NCBI GenBank assembly: GCA_964419935.1
Contig: CAYQQJ010000015.1
Location: 1 to 64,000 of the forward strand
From: CAYQQJ01 sp964419935
Lineage (GTDB): Bacteria > Pseudomonadota > Gammaproteobacteria > Pseudomonadales > Cellvibrionaceae
Direction of reading: 5' to 3'
Length of the DNA stretch: 64,000 bases
Shown: piece after piece, positions 17,793-26,716 of the stretch
Layout of the letters: each line of letters starts with the position of its first letter
How positions within the stretch are numbered: the first letter of the stretch is position 1
Notes under the pieces: model-generated
What the model saw: only the letters and a program-made list of their open reading frames with translations
Told to the model about the DNA's origin: nothing
Databases searched by the model: none
Position numbers and translations under genes: made by a program

Positions 17793-18334
17793 TCTTTAAA
17801 ATCGAACTCCGGTTGCATGTTGGCGGTTGAATCGCGAATGCGCAGCTCCAGCATTTGCGGCTCCTGACCTTTCTCCAGCGTCATGGTTGCGGCGCGCTGG
17901 TAGTCTCGGTTCTCCGGCCCCACCCCGGTAAAAAATGCGGTAACTTCATGGGCGCCAGACTTCAGGTTGCCGATGTACAAACGCTGGATACCGCCGCGGC
18001 TGAGGGATTCGTTTTGTCGCTCGGTATAGAGATGACTGGCCACCAGCGTGTCATCGATTTTCAGTTTCACTGCATCGAGGCGGAAATAATGGCCCACATC
18101 AAGAGAAACAAAAACGGCCACCTGGGTGTTGGCCGGGAACAGCAACTCCTCCTCAAGAATCAACAAGTCGCGATTGAGATCCAGCGCCGCCTGTTTCAAA
18201 TCCTGAACCCGGTCATTGAGTGGAGCCTCGCCGGAGGAAGCACCTGCGCCGTCGTCCGTTTGTGCCAGAGCCAGAGCAGTAATCAGCCAGACGCTCGCGA
18301 TAACCCAGCGGCCGAGGTTGTGTAAAGGTTTCAC
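17780..18334 (-). CDS. Exported protein of unknown function, first gene of the Exb/TPR operon
   Basis: The 184-residue product has an N-terminal signal peptide (VIASVWLITALALAQ). Its mature domain has beta-rich wording (AVFVSLDVGHYFRLDAVKLK, then a GIQRLYIGNLKSGAHEVTAF segment), suggesting a small immunoglobulin-like fold. I do not recognise a named family. The start is GTG 18334 with GGAGA eight bases upstream. It leads the nine-gene operon that runs to position 8789. The 198 bases between it and apbE hold no gene. Confidence 0.65.
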   Translation of the reverse strand: MKPLHNLGRWVIASVWLITALALAQTDDGAGASSGEAPLNDRVQDLKQAALDLNRDLLILEEELLFPANTQVAVFVSLDVGHYFRLDAVKLKIDDTLVASHLYTERQNESLSRGGIQRLYIGNLKSGAHEVTAFFTGVGPENRDYQRAATMTLEKGQEPQMLELRIRDSTANMQPEFDFKEWQL

Positions 18335-18532
18335 AAAGAGATCTCCAGTATCGTACCAGCGATGAGTAAGGCAGAGATTGAGGCCAAGCGTGGCCGTAGA
18401 GCTGCAGCAAAGCTTAACTTAGCGCCGTATTTTTATACGTGTTCTATTACGCAAGTTTGGTGCCAGATTCAGGGGTTGAACCTGCGCTGAGCGGAATGCC
18501 CGCGGGGTAAACGCAGCCGACTAAGGCGAATA

Positions 18533-19567
18533 CTAACTTTCGCCTCTTTCAGGCTCCACCAGGCCGTGGCTGTAATGCACCTGGCCGGCACTGTCGATGA
18601 TAATACAGTCAAACCCCGGTAACTGGTTGATCAGCACCAGACCGTCGGCAACACCAAGTACGAAGACACTGGTCGATAACGCATCGGTATCCATGCCTTC
18701 GCGCCCGATAACGGTCACGCTGGCGATACCGCCGGCCGGCTTTCCGGTGCGCGGATTGATGATGTGATGCACCCGCTCCCCGGTTTCCGGATCAATAAAG
18801 TAACGTTCGTAGTCGCCGGAGGTTGATATGGCCGCATCTTCCAGGGGTAGGACAATGGCCGGTTCCGTATCTCCGGGCAGGGAGCGCGGCTTTTTAATGC
18901 CGATCATCCAGGGCCGGCCGCGCCGGTCACCCAGCACGCGACTGTCACCCCCGGCGCTGACGGTTCCGTGGCTGATTCCCAGTTCGCGCAGCAAATCGAT
19001 TGCGCGATCCACCGCGTAGCCTTTGGCGATGCCGCCCAGGTCAATGCGCAGGTCCGGGTGAGCGAAAGCGAGGGTCTGGTTCTTTCGATCGAACACCAGT
19101 TTGCGAAAATCCACCGCCGGCAGCAGCGCATGGGTTTGTTGAGTATCAGGCTTCTGCCCCGCGCGATAGTCGTAAAACCAGCCAATTGACGCGAAGGTAA
19201 TGTCAAACGCGCCATTGGTAAGATGAGCATAAAAAAGCGAGCGCTCAAGCAGCAAAGCCAGTTCATCAGAAATCGGCTGGGGAGATTCGGCGGCCTTGGA
19301 GTTGATGCGGTACAACTCGCTGGTTTCGATCCAGGGTGAAAAGGCCTGATCGATCCGCTGCATTTCACCCATGACGGCGTCGATCGCCTGTTGACGCACG
19401 GAAGGGTCCGGGTGCCAGAGTTCGATGCTGATCCGGGTGCCCATTGCCTGTCCGGTATGGGTGGCCCATTCTGCCCGGCTGGCCATGGATATAAGCATCA
19501 GCAGCAGAACCAGGCTTAACCTGAGGGGTAAGCACAGAAAGGTGAACCGGGAGCAGTTTGGCATCAT
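18533..19567 (-). CDS. apbE: FAD:protein FMN transferase (ApbE)
   Basis: ApbE attaches FMN covalently to threonine in target flavoproteins such as Na+-NQR and Rnf subunits, using FAD and Mg2+. The 344-residue protein has a signal peptide (residues about 1-31) and the family landmarks: GQAMGTRISIELW at the start of the domain, DLGGIAKGYAVDRA in the centre, SAGGDSRVLG, and HHIINPRTGKPAGGIASVTV near the end. It acts in the periplasm. Its targets are not in this window; it stands between the Exb/TPR operon and the gsp operon on the same strand. Confidence 0.92.
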   Translation of the reverse strand: MMPNCSRFTFLCLPLRLSLVLLLMLISMASRAEWATHTGQAMGTRISIELWHPDPSVRQQAIDAVMGEMQRIDQAFSPWIETSELYRINSKAAESPQPISDELALLLERSLFYAHLTNGAFDITFASIGWFYDYRAGQKPDTQQTHALLPAVDFRKLVFDRKNQTLAFAHPDLRIDLGGIAKGYAVDRAIDLLRELGISHGTVSAGGDSRVLGDRRGRPWMIGIKKPRSLPGDTEPAIVLPLEDAAISTSGDYERYFIDPETGERVHHIINPRTGKPAGGIASVTVIGREGMDTDALSTSVFVLGVADGLVLINQLPGFDCIIIDSAGQVHYSHGLVEPERGES

Positions 19568-19713
19568 GTTCAGGCGCTTTTTGCTTAGTAGTGAGGTGAA
19601 GGCGGAGCAAACTGCCTATTGAGCTCGATCACCGCTGGTTGCATCACAGGCTGAACGCAGCACCAACTGCTGCGTTCAGAACACACTGAGACCAGCTTTG
19701 CCGTTGTTGAAAA

Positions 19714-20484
19714 TCAGGTGCCGGGCGGCCAGGCAACGCGGAAGCTACCGTCCTCCATCGGCTGGCCAACGAACTCGAGCGCCGATGTAATCTGCTCAGG
19801 CGCTTCCGGTGAAGCCGCTACTGTGCCTTTGAGCGATGGCTCGCGACCAGCAACAAGATCACCGGCGAGATTCACTTTGAAAGGTCCATCCAGCTCAAAG
19901 ATATCCGCGTGAACCCCGCCCTGCTCATTCGGTGTGAGCTTAGCAGCATAGGAGCCAAGACTGATCCAGCGCTCACCATTGTTCCAGCGCGCGTCCCGCC
20001 AACTGATGTTGCCCGCCAACTCCTGGATCTGTTGATCGTCCACGCGCAGATGCTGCAATTGAGTCGAGACCTGCCCACCAATGTTGAGATTGAACTGGGC
20101 GCCGATAACTGCCATGGGTGCGCTCAGCTGCACGTCCCTGGCCTCGAGCACATTGCCCGGCGACGCACAGAAAATGCCGGCCGCAGGCTGGTCCAGTAAA
20201 TTTCCATGAACTTCCGCACAGGCCTTGAGCGCCAGCAAGGACAAGGGTTTGAGGTTCCAGGTGACATTCGTCAGGGCGAGTGTTTGGTTGCCCACCACCA
20301 CGGCACCACCACTGGCGCGACCATCCCACAAGGTACCGCTAACCCCTGTGAGCCAGACATTGGGCGCAGCCTGATGAACTGCCCAGGCGCCCCAGGTTGC
20401 CGGTGTACGGGCAACAACCAGGAACACAAAGTAGAGCAGCAGGGCGAACAACAACAGAGATTTGACTAGCTTTGATAAACCCAT
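19714..20484 (-). CDS. gspN: Type II secretion system protein GspN
   Basis: GspN is a minor inner-membrane component of the type II secretion machine found in only part of the family. The 256-residue protein has one N-terminal helix (LLLFALLLYFVFLVVARTPA) and a periplasmic region with the family wording PNVWLTGVSGTLWDGRASGG. It is the last gene of the gspC-N operon, two bases after gspM. No gspO (prepilin peptidase) follows, so that activity must come from a pilD-type gene elsewhere. Confidence 0.88.
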   Translation of the reverse strand: MGLSKLVKSLLLFALLLYFVFLVVARTPATWGAWAVHQAAPNVWLTGVSGTLWDGRASGGAVVVGNQTLALTNVTWNLKPLSLLALKACAEVHGNLLDQPAAGIFCASPGNVLEARDVQLSAPMAVIGAQFNLNIGGQVSTQLQHLRVDDQQIQELAGNISWRDARWNNGERWISLGSYAAKLTPNEQGGVHADIFELDGPFKVNLAGDLVAGREPSLKGTVAASPEAPEQITSALEFVGQPMEDGSFRVAWPPGT

Positions 20485-20486
20485 GC

Positions 20487-20963
20487 CTACCCCTTGTGCA
20501 ACCGGACATTGACCACGACGATACCGGGATCAGCGCCCGCGGCCACGGACAGATCGCGAATTTGTACACCCTCGGTCACCTCCATGTCGTAAAGCCACGC
20601 CAGCAGATTGTCGAAATTAACCTGGTCTATGCGCAAACGAACATCGGAGGAGCCGCTGGGCTGCATGCCGGACATACGAATATTGTGTTGTCGCATGCTG
20701 CGGTCCGCCACCTCCACGATACTGCTCCCGCCGGACTGGCCCTGCCCCTGTTCGCGGTTCACCCATAGTGCGGCCATGGTGCGCATGCGTTGCAAGGCTT
20801 CCTGAGAGGCCTGGTTGCGCGCATGTTGTTCATCGAGCTTCTGTTGAAGCGGGTCCAGCACCGCCACAAACAGGAGATAGATCACCAGCGCAATCGCGCC
20901 GAGCAACAGCGTCAGCTGTTCCCGTGGCGAGGCTTGCGCCAACCAGGCTTTGAATGCATTCAT
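20487..20963 (-). CDS. gspM: Type II secretion system protein GspM
   Basis: GspM is a small bitopic inner-membrane protein that partners GspL. The 158 residues comprise a short cytoplasmic tail, one helix (LTLLLGAIALVIYLLFVAVL) and a periplasmic ferredoxin-like domain (VRLRIDQVNFDNLLAWLYDM). The ATG overlaps the gspL stop codon (ATGA), which couples the two translationally, as expected for subunits made in equal amounts. Confidence 0.9.
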   Translation of the reverse strand: MNAFKAWLAQASPREQLTLLLGAIALVIYLLFVAVLDPLQQKLDEQHARNQASQEALQRMRTMAALWVNREQGQGQSGGSSIVEVADRSMRQHNIRMSGMQPSGSSDVRLRIDQVNFDNLLAWLYDMEVTEGVQIRDLSVAAGADPGIVVVNVRLHKG

Positions 20964-22195
20964 AAACCGCCCTCCACAACGCGCATTCGCGCCTGATGGA
21001 CATCGCCCTGCGCACTGACACGCATTAACTCCGCCGTCAATCCGCGCGCGCTGATCGCCCCGCGCAGGCTTTCCAGTAAAGCGAAGTCCGTCGCTTCCAG
21101 ATTCAACTGCAGTTCGCGGTTGTCCTGACTGTAGCGGAAGCTGCTTAATGTAAGGCCGTCATTGGCTGCGATGGGCGGTGCCACTTCGCTCATCAGGTAC
21201 ATGAAGTTACTGGATGCCTGGCTGCCGCCGAGCCCCGATACCAGGGACTCCAAACGCCGCTCCGGATCTCTGATATTGCCGTCGGCATTGGGGACCGCCA
21301 TGCGATAAACCTGCTGCATGTCCGCCAGTATTTCGTTTTGCCGGGTCTGAGCCTGCCAGAACTGCCCCGCGGTAACGGCAATTGCGAGAACAAACGCCGC
21401 GCCGGTGGCAATGGCGGGCACGCGCCACTCCTGCCACCAGCGCATCAACGGCAGGCTCCGGCCGAGAGCGCCGCTGCGAAAATCCAGTTCAGGCAGCGCA
21501 GCCACGTCGAGCGCAGACCAAAAATCCGACGTCTGAATATTCAGCTCCCGGTTGTCGTCACCGGCGTCGCTCTCCGGCAGCAAATCCTGCAACCGTTCAA
21601 GACTGGCCTGATCGGCACCAAAGAGATTGATTTGCACCGGTAGCGACTGATGCTCCAACAGTGCCGGGAGCACCGCGTCGGCCAAAGCGGATTCGATCGC
21701 CAGCCCGAGACCCTCGCCGGAGTGAATCAGCAGGCGGTCATCTGCCATACACAGCGTCCAGCTATCGGGCTCCCGGTAAAGCATCAGGAAATCCGCGGTG
21801 CAGCGCTGTACATCGCAGCCCGCATCCTCCAGTTGACTGACCGCCGCCTGCAATGGCGCGAGCGCGGTATAGGCAACCGACAACTGGCCATCATGCACGG
21901 GGCCGAGACTGAAATGCAGCTCATCAACCGGGTCGATCGCCTGGTCTTCCAGCTGGAAAGGCACCAACTTGGCAAGGTGCCGACGCTCCCGTGCCTCCGC
22001 CGTAATGCGCTGGGCGACAACCGCCTCACCCGGCAGGAGGTAATAAGTCGGCATGCTGTTGCGCGGCAAATTATCCTGGAGCGCCTCAATATCACCACTG
22101 TGAACCTGATCGTCGCGCCAACCGCTGCGACTGTCAGCATACCGCCACTGCCAAAGATCATCCGCCAGTTGGCGCACTACAATAATGTCGGTCAC
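20960..22195 (-). CDS. gspL: Type II secretion system protein GspL
   Basis: GspL recruits the GspE ATPase to the inner membrane. The 411-residue product has an actin-like cytoplasmic domain (residues about 1-245), one membrane helix (VPAIATGAAFVLAIAVTAG, about 255-275) and a C-terminal periplasmic ferredoxin-like domain. It starts at GTG 22195 with GAGGA upstream. A 115-base gap without recognisable signals separates it from gspK, the longest gap inside the operon. Confidence 0.9.
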   Translation of the reverse strand: MTDIIVVRQLADDLWQWRYADSRSGWRDDQVHSGDIEALQDNLPRNSMPTYYLLPGEAVVAQRITAEARERRHLAKLVPFQLEDQAIDPVDELHFSLGPVHDGQLSVAYTALAPLQAAVSQLEDAGCDVQRCTADFLMLYREPDSWTLCMADDRLLIHSGEGLGLAIESALADAVLPALLEHQSLPVQINLFGADQASLERLQDLLPESDAGDDNRELNIQTSDFWSALDVAALPELDFRSGALGRSLPLMRWWQEWRVPAIATGAAFVLAIAVTAGQFWQAQTRQNEILADMQQVYRMAVPNADGNIRDPERRLESLVSGLGGSQASSNFMYLMSEVAPPIAANDGLTLSSFRYSQDNRELQLNLEATDFALLESLRGAISARGLTAELMRVSAQGDVHQARMRVVEGGL

Positions 22196-22310
22196 ACGCG
22201 TCCTCGGCTATGGTTGAGCTTGAGCCAATGGGGCTCCCCGCTGCTACTGTTATCGCTGGTTATGTGTTGTTCTCGCTTGATGTCTTGTTTCACGCTGGCT
22301 GTTCCCGCAA

Positions 22311-23402
22311 TCAGAAATGGGCGTCGCTACGACGAACCACATTGACTTTACCGTTCTGCCGCTTGAGCATACTGGAGCCACTCCTTATCAAATCACCAAC
22401 CCGCGTTTCACTGAATAGCAGGAAATAGCTGCTGTTAACCGCCAAGTCGTCGGTTTCCAGTCCACCGGTATTGGCCACCAGCGTGGTCAAAATCGGGGAG
22501 GATTTCAATGCGTCCGGATTGTCGAACCCACCGGACGCCGGTGGCGCTTCTGTCGCCGGGTTGGGCGTGCCTTCAGTAGCGCCGATAGCGTTACGTTCGT
22601 CAATCAGCAGTTGCGCATCCTCCACCGTGAGCGGCGCAAAATCGTTGGCACCTGCCATGGTGCGCATTAGCGCCGCCGGCATGGTGTTAATATTCAACTT
22701 GGCGTCAACCGGCAGCGCCACTACCAGAGGCAACAGGGCTTGATATAGCTCCGGCGTCATGCCTTTGATCAATGTCAGCTCGCTGACACTGACCATCGCC
22801 ATGTTCGGGGGCGTCGCTGGCGGATCCAGTTGCTGATAATAGTCCGTTTCCGCCCCGCCAAAACCGGTCACAGCCTGATCCACATCGACCCAATCGATCA
22901 CTGCTTCGGTAATTTCCACCGCCTGGTTCAGATCAATCACTTCGCCGTCAAATTCGAATGTCTGCAACAATCGTATAAACCGCTTCTGGCTGGCGGTGAA
23001 CCTCTGCTCTGGCGGCAAATTCGCCGGCGGTGGTTTGTTGCCCTGCAGCGCCGGCGAATTTTGCTGAAGCAGGTTAATATTGAAGCGCCCCTGGGCGTCT
23101 TCCAGCTTTCCCTGAACCCAACCTTCATCCGTCGGAAACGCGTCCGAGGGTTGCGCCCAGAATTCATCCAGACTATCCACCAGGCGACCTTCTTCCTGGT
23201 CCATCAACATATCTTCATTGAGGACGATGGTGGCCAGGGTTTCCGCTCCATCCAGATAAGCCCGCGCCTGCAGTCCGTGCCAGCGGTTTTCGCTGCGAGT
23301 CAGACTCAGGTTATAACGCCAGCTCAAGCTGACAGTAATGGAGGTTACCAGCACCACAATCAGCATCGCCAGTATCAGCACCATGCCGCGCTGCTTATGC
23401 AC
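22311..23402 (-). CDS. gspK: Type II secretion system minor pseudopilin GspK
   Basis: GspK is the largest minor pseudopilin and caps the pseudopilus tip with GspI and GspJ. The 363-residue protein begins MHKQRGMVLILAMLIVVLVT, a type IV pilin-like leader with Gly before the hydrophobic helix. As in other GspK proteins, the residue at position +5 is not the glutamate of the other pseudopilins. The body carries the helical insert (INTMPAALMRTMAGANDFAP). The start is GTG and overlaps the gspJ stop by eight bases. Confidence 0.92.
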   Translation of the reverse strand: MHKQRGMVLILAMLIVVLVTSITVSLSWRYNLSLTRSENRWHGLQARAYLDGAETLATIVLNEDMLMDQEEGRLVDSLDEFWAQPSDAFPTDEGWVQGKLEDAQGRFNINLLQQNSPALQGNKPPPANLPPEQRFTASQKRFIRLLQTFEFDGEVIDLNQAVEITEAVIDWVDVDQAVTGFGGAETDYYQQLDPPATPPNMAMVSVSELTLIKGMTPELYQALLPLVVALPVDAKLNINTMPAALMRTMAGANDFAPLTVEDAQLLIDERNAIGATEGTPNPATEAPPASGGFDNPDALKSSPILTTLVANTGGLETDDLAVNSSYFLLFSETRVGDLIRSGSSMLKRQNGKVNVVRRSDAHF

Positions 23403-24048
23403 CTGGCACCTCCGCGCCGCCGGGCAGCACTTCGAACAGGCGCGTCACTTCACCCAGATCCTCGAAGATCAAGCTGATCTCCACAGCCACCGGCAATGCC
23501 ATGGGCGGCTGGTTGCCCGGCCATTCATCCAACCAGGGGCCATCTTCCACAGACTGGCCATTCAAGGGCAGCAAACGCACGGTCATGTCCTTCACGCCAT
23601 CCACCAGTTTCTGTTGCGCCGCCGCTTCCGGCTCGATCCGTGACGGGTCGTGCCAGGTATCTCGCCACAACAGGCCGTCCTGCAACCGATAGCCCACCCG
23701 CGCCAGCTCGGTACGCGGCAATAACAGCGGGTTGGCGCGACCACCGCGCAACAGGCTCAGGCGATACTCGCTGTTAAAGTCCACCAGCAGCGCCGGCAGT
23801 GGTGGCCCGTAGTAAAGCCGTGTCAGCCGTGCCACCGCGTTGCGTAAATCGCCTTCCAACAAGACCCAGGTTCGGTCAATCCGGTCAAAGCGCTCCAGGG
23901 TCTCTTCCGTGACTTCACTGGATTTTGATGCAGCATTGATCGCCATGTAGGAGCCAGTGGCCACCAGTGCCATCACACCGATTGCCACCATCACCTCCAG
24001 CAGCGTGAACCCGCGCGCGCCTCGCTTGCCCAGAGACTTATTCACCAT
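23395..24048 (-). CDS. gspJ: Type II secretion system minor pseudopilin GspJ
   Basis: This 217-residue minor pseudopilin has the prepilin cleavage motif RGFTLLEVMVAIGVMALV with Glu at +5. ATG 24048 was chosen because it gives a short leader (MVNKSLGKRGARG) and overlaps gspI by 11 bases; the frame is open 27 codons further upstream, but that extension is inside gspI. GspJ joins GspI and GspK at the pseudopilus tip. Confidence 0.9.
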   Translation of the reverse strand: MVNKSLGKRGARGFTLLEVMVAIGVMALVATGSYMAINAASKSSEVTEETLERFDRIDRTWVLLEGDLRNAVARLTRLYYGPPLPALLVDFNSEYRLSLLRGGRANPLLLPRTELARVGYRLQDGLLWRDTWHDPSRIEPEAAAQQKLVDGVKDMTVRLLPLNGQSVEDGPWLDEWPGNQPPMALPVAVEISLIFEDLGEVTRLFEVLPGGAEVPGA

Positions 24049-24418
24049 GAACAAACCCTGAGAGCCAGGCAAGCGGGCTGTCTTGCCCCTGCAGAGCCAC
24101 CTCAACTTCAATGCGGTACATGTTTTCAACCGGAGTTTCTTCGGTAGTGACCGTCCAGTTCCATTTATTCCGCCCCAATTCGACGGTATCGGTCTCTTTG
24201 CGCGGCGGCATCTCGCCGGTCAGGCGCCGCTCGATCGAGATCTCCGCCATTTTGTTTTGGGCCACCCAGAATGCCTGGGTTTTGGAGCGCGCCGAAAATG
24301 TATGCTGGGACAGACTTTCCGCCTGTCCCAGCAGGGCCGGCAACGCCAGGGCGACAATCATCATGGCCACCATCACTTCAACCAGGGTAAAGCCTTTTTG
24401 ATCCGGCCTAAAAGCCAT
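24038..24418 (-). CDS. gspI: Type II secretion system minor pseudopilin GspI
   Basis: The product (126 residues) has the cleavage motif KGFTLVEVMVAMMIVALALP with Glu at +5 and a compact pilin-like domain (RSKTQAFWVAQNKMAEISIE is typical for GspI). ATG 24418 with GAGAGG upstream gives a normal leader and an 11-base overlap with gspH. GspI initiates assembly of the pseudopilus tip complex. Confidence 0.9.
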   Translation of the reverse strand: MAFRPDQKGFTLVEVMVAMMIVALALPALLGQAESLSQHTFSARSKTQAFWVAQNKMAEISIERRLTGEMPPRKETDTVELGRNKWNWTVTTEETPVENMYRIEVEVALQGQDSPLAWLSGFVHGE

Positions 24419-24992
24419 TGTCGGCCTCTCTCGCAGCACCGGGGTCTTCCACCCAGACTACCTCGCCCCAGGCATCCACCTTGACGTTCTGGCTGAAATC
24501 GGGAACTCGCTCATCGCGAAATTCAACAGCGAAAGACGTCACTTCTCCGCCTGGATAGAACACCGCAATGGGAAGCCGGTTTTCCGGCGCATCCTCCCAC
24601 TCCCACATCTGCCCTTCGACCATCACATCCAGGTGTACAGCGGCGGGCAGAGTGACCGCCTCCAGATCCTCATCATCCTCCCAGCCGCCGGGTCCGATTC
24701 TTTGCCAGCGATAACGCCAGGCGGTATCCAGGTTTTCGTCTGCTTCCTTCTGCCACGCCGGTGGCTCCAGCAACAGGCCGACCGGCTGACCATAAAGAAT
24801 GGCGCGCTCCGAGGCAAACTCGCCCAGTGTGGCAAAACGCTCGGCAATCTCACGCAACTCGGTATCCGGACCACCGCGACTGACCACCAGCGACACCATG
24901 CCGACACTGATACCGATGATAAAGATCACCACCATGATCTCGATCAGGGTGAAGCCGGCGCTACGCCCGTTGTCGCGGAAAGTTACCGTCAC
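24408..24992 (-). CDS. gspH: Type II secretion system minor pseudopilin GspH
   Basis: The 194-residue protein has the cleavage motif AGFTLIEIMVVIFIIGISVG and the GspH-type second segment (LREIAERFATLGEFASERAI). It probably links the major pseudopilin shaft to the tip complex. The start is GTG 24992, nine bases after the gspG stop. The Shine-Dalgarno is weak, so coupling to gspG translation is likely. Confidence 0.9.
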   Translation of the reverse strand: MTVTFRDNGRSAGFTLIEIMVVIFIIGISVGMVSLVVSRGGPDTELREIAERFATLGEFASERAILYGQPVGLLLEPPAWQKEADENLDTAWRYRWQRIGPGGWEDDEDLEAVTLPAAVHLDVMVEGQMWEWEDAPENRLPIAVFYPGGEVTSFAVEFRDERVPDFSQNVKVDAWGEVVWVEDPGAAREADNGF

Positions 24993-25001
24993 CGCGACGG
25001 T

Positions 25002-25454
25002 TTACTCTTGCTGCGGCTGGTTGGGGTCGTCCCAGTTGGAGATGTCGGCATCCTGACCACTGCCGCCACGCACACCATCGGCACCCAGGGTATAGATGTC
25101 GAAGGCCTTGCCGTTCTCGCCGGGACTCAAGTAAAGGTATTCGCGCTGCCAGGGATCCTGGGGGATTTTGTCCAGGTAGCCTTCGGAGCGCCAGCCGCGG
25201 GGTTCAGGCGCAATCTGCGGTTTGGTCACCAAGGCCTCCAACCCTTGCTCGCTGGTCGGGTAGACGAAGTTGTCCAGCCGGTAGTTGGCCAAGGCAGTTT
25301 TGATCGACGAGAAGTCCGCCTGCACTTTCTGCAGCTGGGCCTTTTCCACATTCTGGAAAACCTTGGGGGCGACATAACTCAGCAGCAGACCCATGATCAC
25401 GATGACGACCATGATCTCGATCAAGCTAAAGCCCTGTTGTTTTTTGATTGTCAT
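25002..25454 (-). CDS. gspG: Type II secretion system major pseudopilin GspG
   Basis: GspG polymerises into the periplasmic pseudopilus that pushes folded exoproteins through the GspD channel. The 150-residue precursor has a six-residue basic leader, the cleavage motif QGFSLIEIMVVIVIMGLLLS with Glu at +5, and the calcium-binding C-terminal region (YLSPGENGKAFDIYTLGADG, then RGGSGQDADISNW). The length is standard. A prepilin peptidase is needed but is not encoded here. Confidence 0.95.
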   Translation of the reverse strand: MTIKKQQGFSLIEIMVVIVIMGLLLSYVAPKVFQNVEKAQLQKVQADFSSIKTALANYRLDNFVYPTSEQGLEALVTKPQIAPEPRGWRSEGYLDKIPQDPWQREYLYLSPGENGKAFDIYTLGADGVRGGSGQDADISNWDDPNQPQQE

Positions 25455-25478
25455 TGGATCCTTTTCCTCCTGTGGGGC

Positions 25479-26699
25479 TTATCCCACCATATCGTTTAAC
25501 TCGAAAATCGGCATCAGAATAGCCATCACGATGACGGTTACAATGGCACCCATAAACAGCACCATCATGGGCTCCATTAAACCCATGGCCGTGCCCACTC
25601 TGAATTCCAGCTCACGCTCCTGATTGCGCGCCGCGTGCAACAATTGATCCGACAGTTTGCCATTGGCTTCGCCACTGGCGGCCATCTGGACCAGGAGAGG
25701 CGGAAAGATATTCGCATTGTCCAGCGCGCGGTGCAGACTGGTACCTTCTTTGACAGCGACGGCCACCGTCAGGCTTGCACTCTGCAACACCTTATTCGTC
25801 AGTACCTGCCCCGCAATGCGCAGCGCCTCCAACAAAGGCACGCCACTTTCCACCAGCAGCCCGAGGGTACTGGCATAGCGCGCAGTCTCCGCCTGCAGGA
25901 TCAGATCGCCCATCAGGGGCACCCGCAGCAGAAATCGGTGCCAACGCAAACGTCGCTCCGGCGCCTGCAACAGGCGGCGGAACAGAAAGACGAGGCCGAA
26001 ACCGCCGATGAGAACGAAAATCCCGTAGTTCACAACAAAGTCACTGGTCGCCATCAGCGCGCGCGTGAGAAAGGGCAGCGATGCCTGATTGTGCTCAAAC
26101 AGACCCACCAGCTTCGGCACCACAAAAGCCATCAACAGCATGATGACGGTGACACTGACGCCGAGCAGTATGATCGGGTACATCATGGCCATCTGCATTT
26201 TTTGTCGGGTCTGCTGGCTCCGCTCGGTGTAATCCGCCAGCTGTTCGAGTACCGGCCCGAGGAAACCGGCACTTTCGCCAGCTCTGACCATGGCCCGGTA
26301 AAGACCGTCGAACGCTTTGGGTGCCTCTGCCATCGCCTGCGCCAGAGACAGCCCTTCGAGTACACGGGAACGGACCTGTAACATCAATGTCTTGATGACC
26401 GGCTTGCGGCTCTGGGTGGCGGTGGCCCGCAGCACTTCGTCCAACGGCAAACCCGACTGCACCAGAGACGCCAATTGACGCGTCACCAACGCAACGTCGC
26501 GGTAGTTCAGTTTGGGCTGGCCAAACCCGAGTTTGAAGCCGCCGGTTTCAGCACCGCGCTTGCGCGTACTGGTGACATTCAGTGGCTTGAGCTGACGCGA
26601 ACGCAAGAGGCCGCGAACGTGGCGCTCGGAATCGCCTTCGATCACCCCTTTTACGGTTTTGCCTTTTGCGTCTAGCGCCTGATAATTGAATGCTGCCAT
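25479..26699 (-). CDS. gspF: Type II secretion system inner-membrane platform protein GspF
   Basis: GspF forms the polytopic inner-membrane platform. The 406-residue protein begins MAAFNYQALDAKGKTVKGVI, typical of the family, and carries two repeated cytoplasmic helical domains and three membrane helices (MMYPIILLGVSVTVIMLLMA near residue 175; a second near 225; a third at the C-terminus). The length is standard. It is followed in transcription by gspG after a 24-base gap. Confidence 0.95.
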   Translation of the reverse strand: MAAFNYQALDAKGKTVKGVIEGDSERHVRGLLRSRQLKPLNVTSTRKRGAETGGFKLGFGQPKLNYRDVALVTRQLASLVQSGLPLDEVLRATATQSRKPVIKTLMLQVRSRVLEGLSLAQAMAEAPKAFDGLYRAMVRAGESAGFLGPVLEQLADYTERSQQTRQKMQMAMMYPIILLGVSVTVIMLLMAFVVPKLVGLFEHNQASLPFLTRALMATSDFVVNYGIFVLIGGFGLVFLFRRLLQAPERRLRWHRFLLRVPLMGDLILQAETARYASTLGLLVESGVPLLEALRIAGQVLTNKVLQSASLTVAVAVKEGTSLHRALDNANIFPPLLVQMAASGEANGKLSDQLLHAARNQERELEFRVGTAMGLMEPMMVLFMGAIVTVIVMAILMPIFELNDMVG

Positions 26700-26716
26700 A
26701 GTCGCTGCTTATAGTG

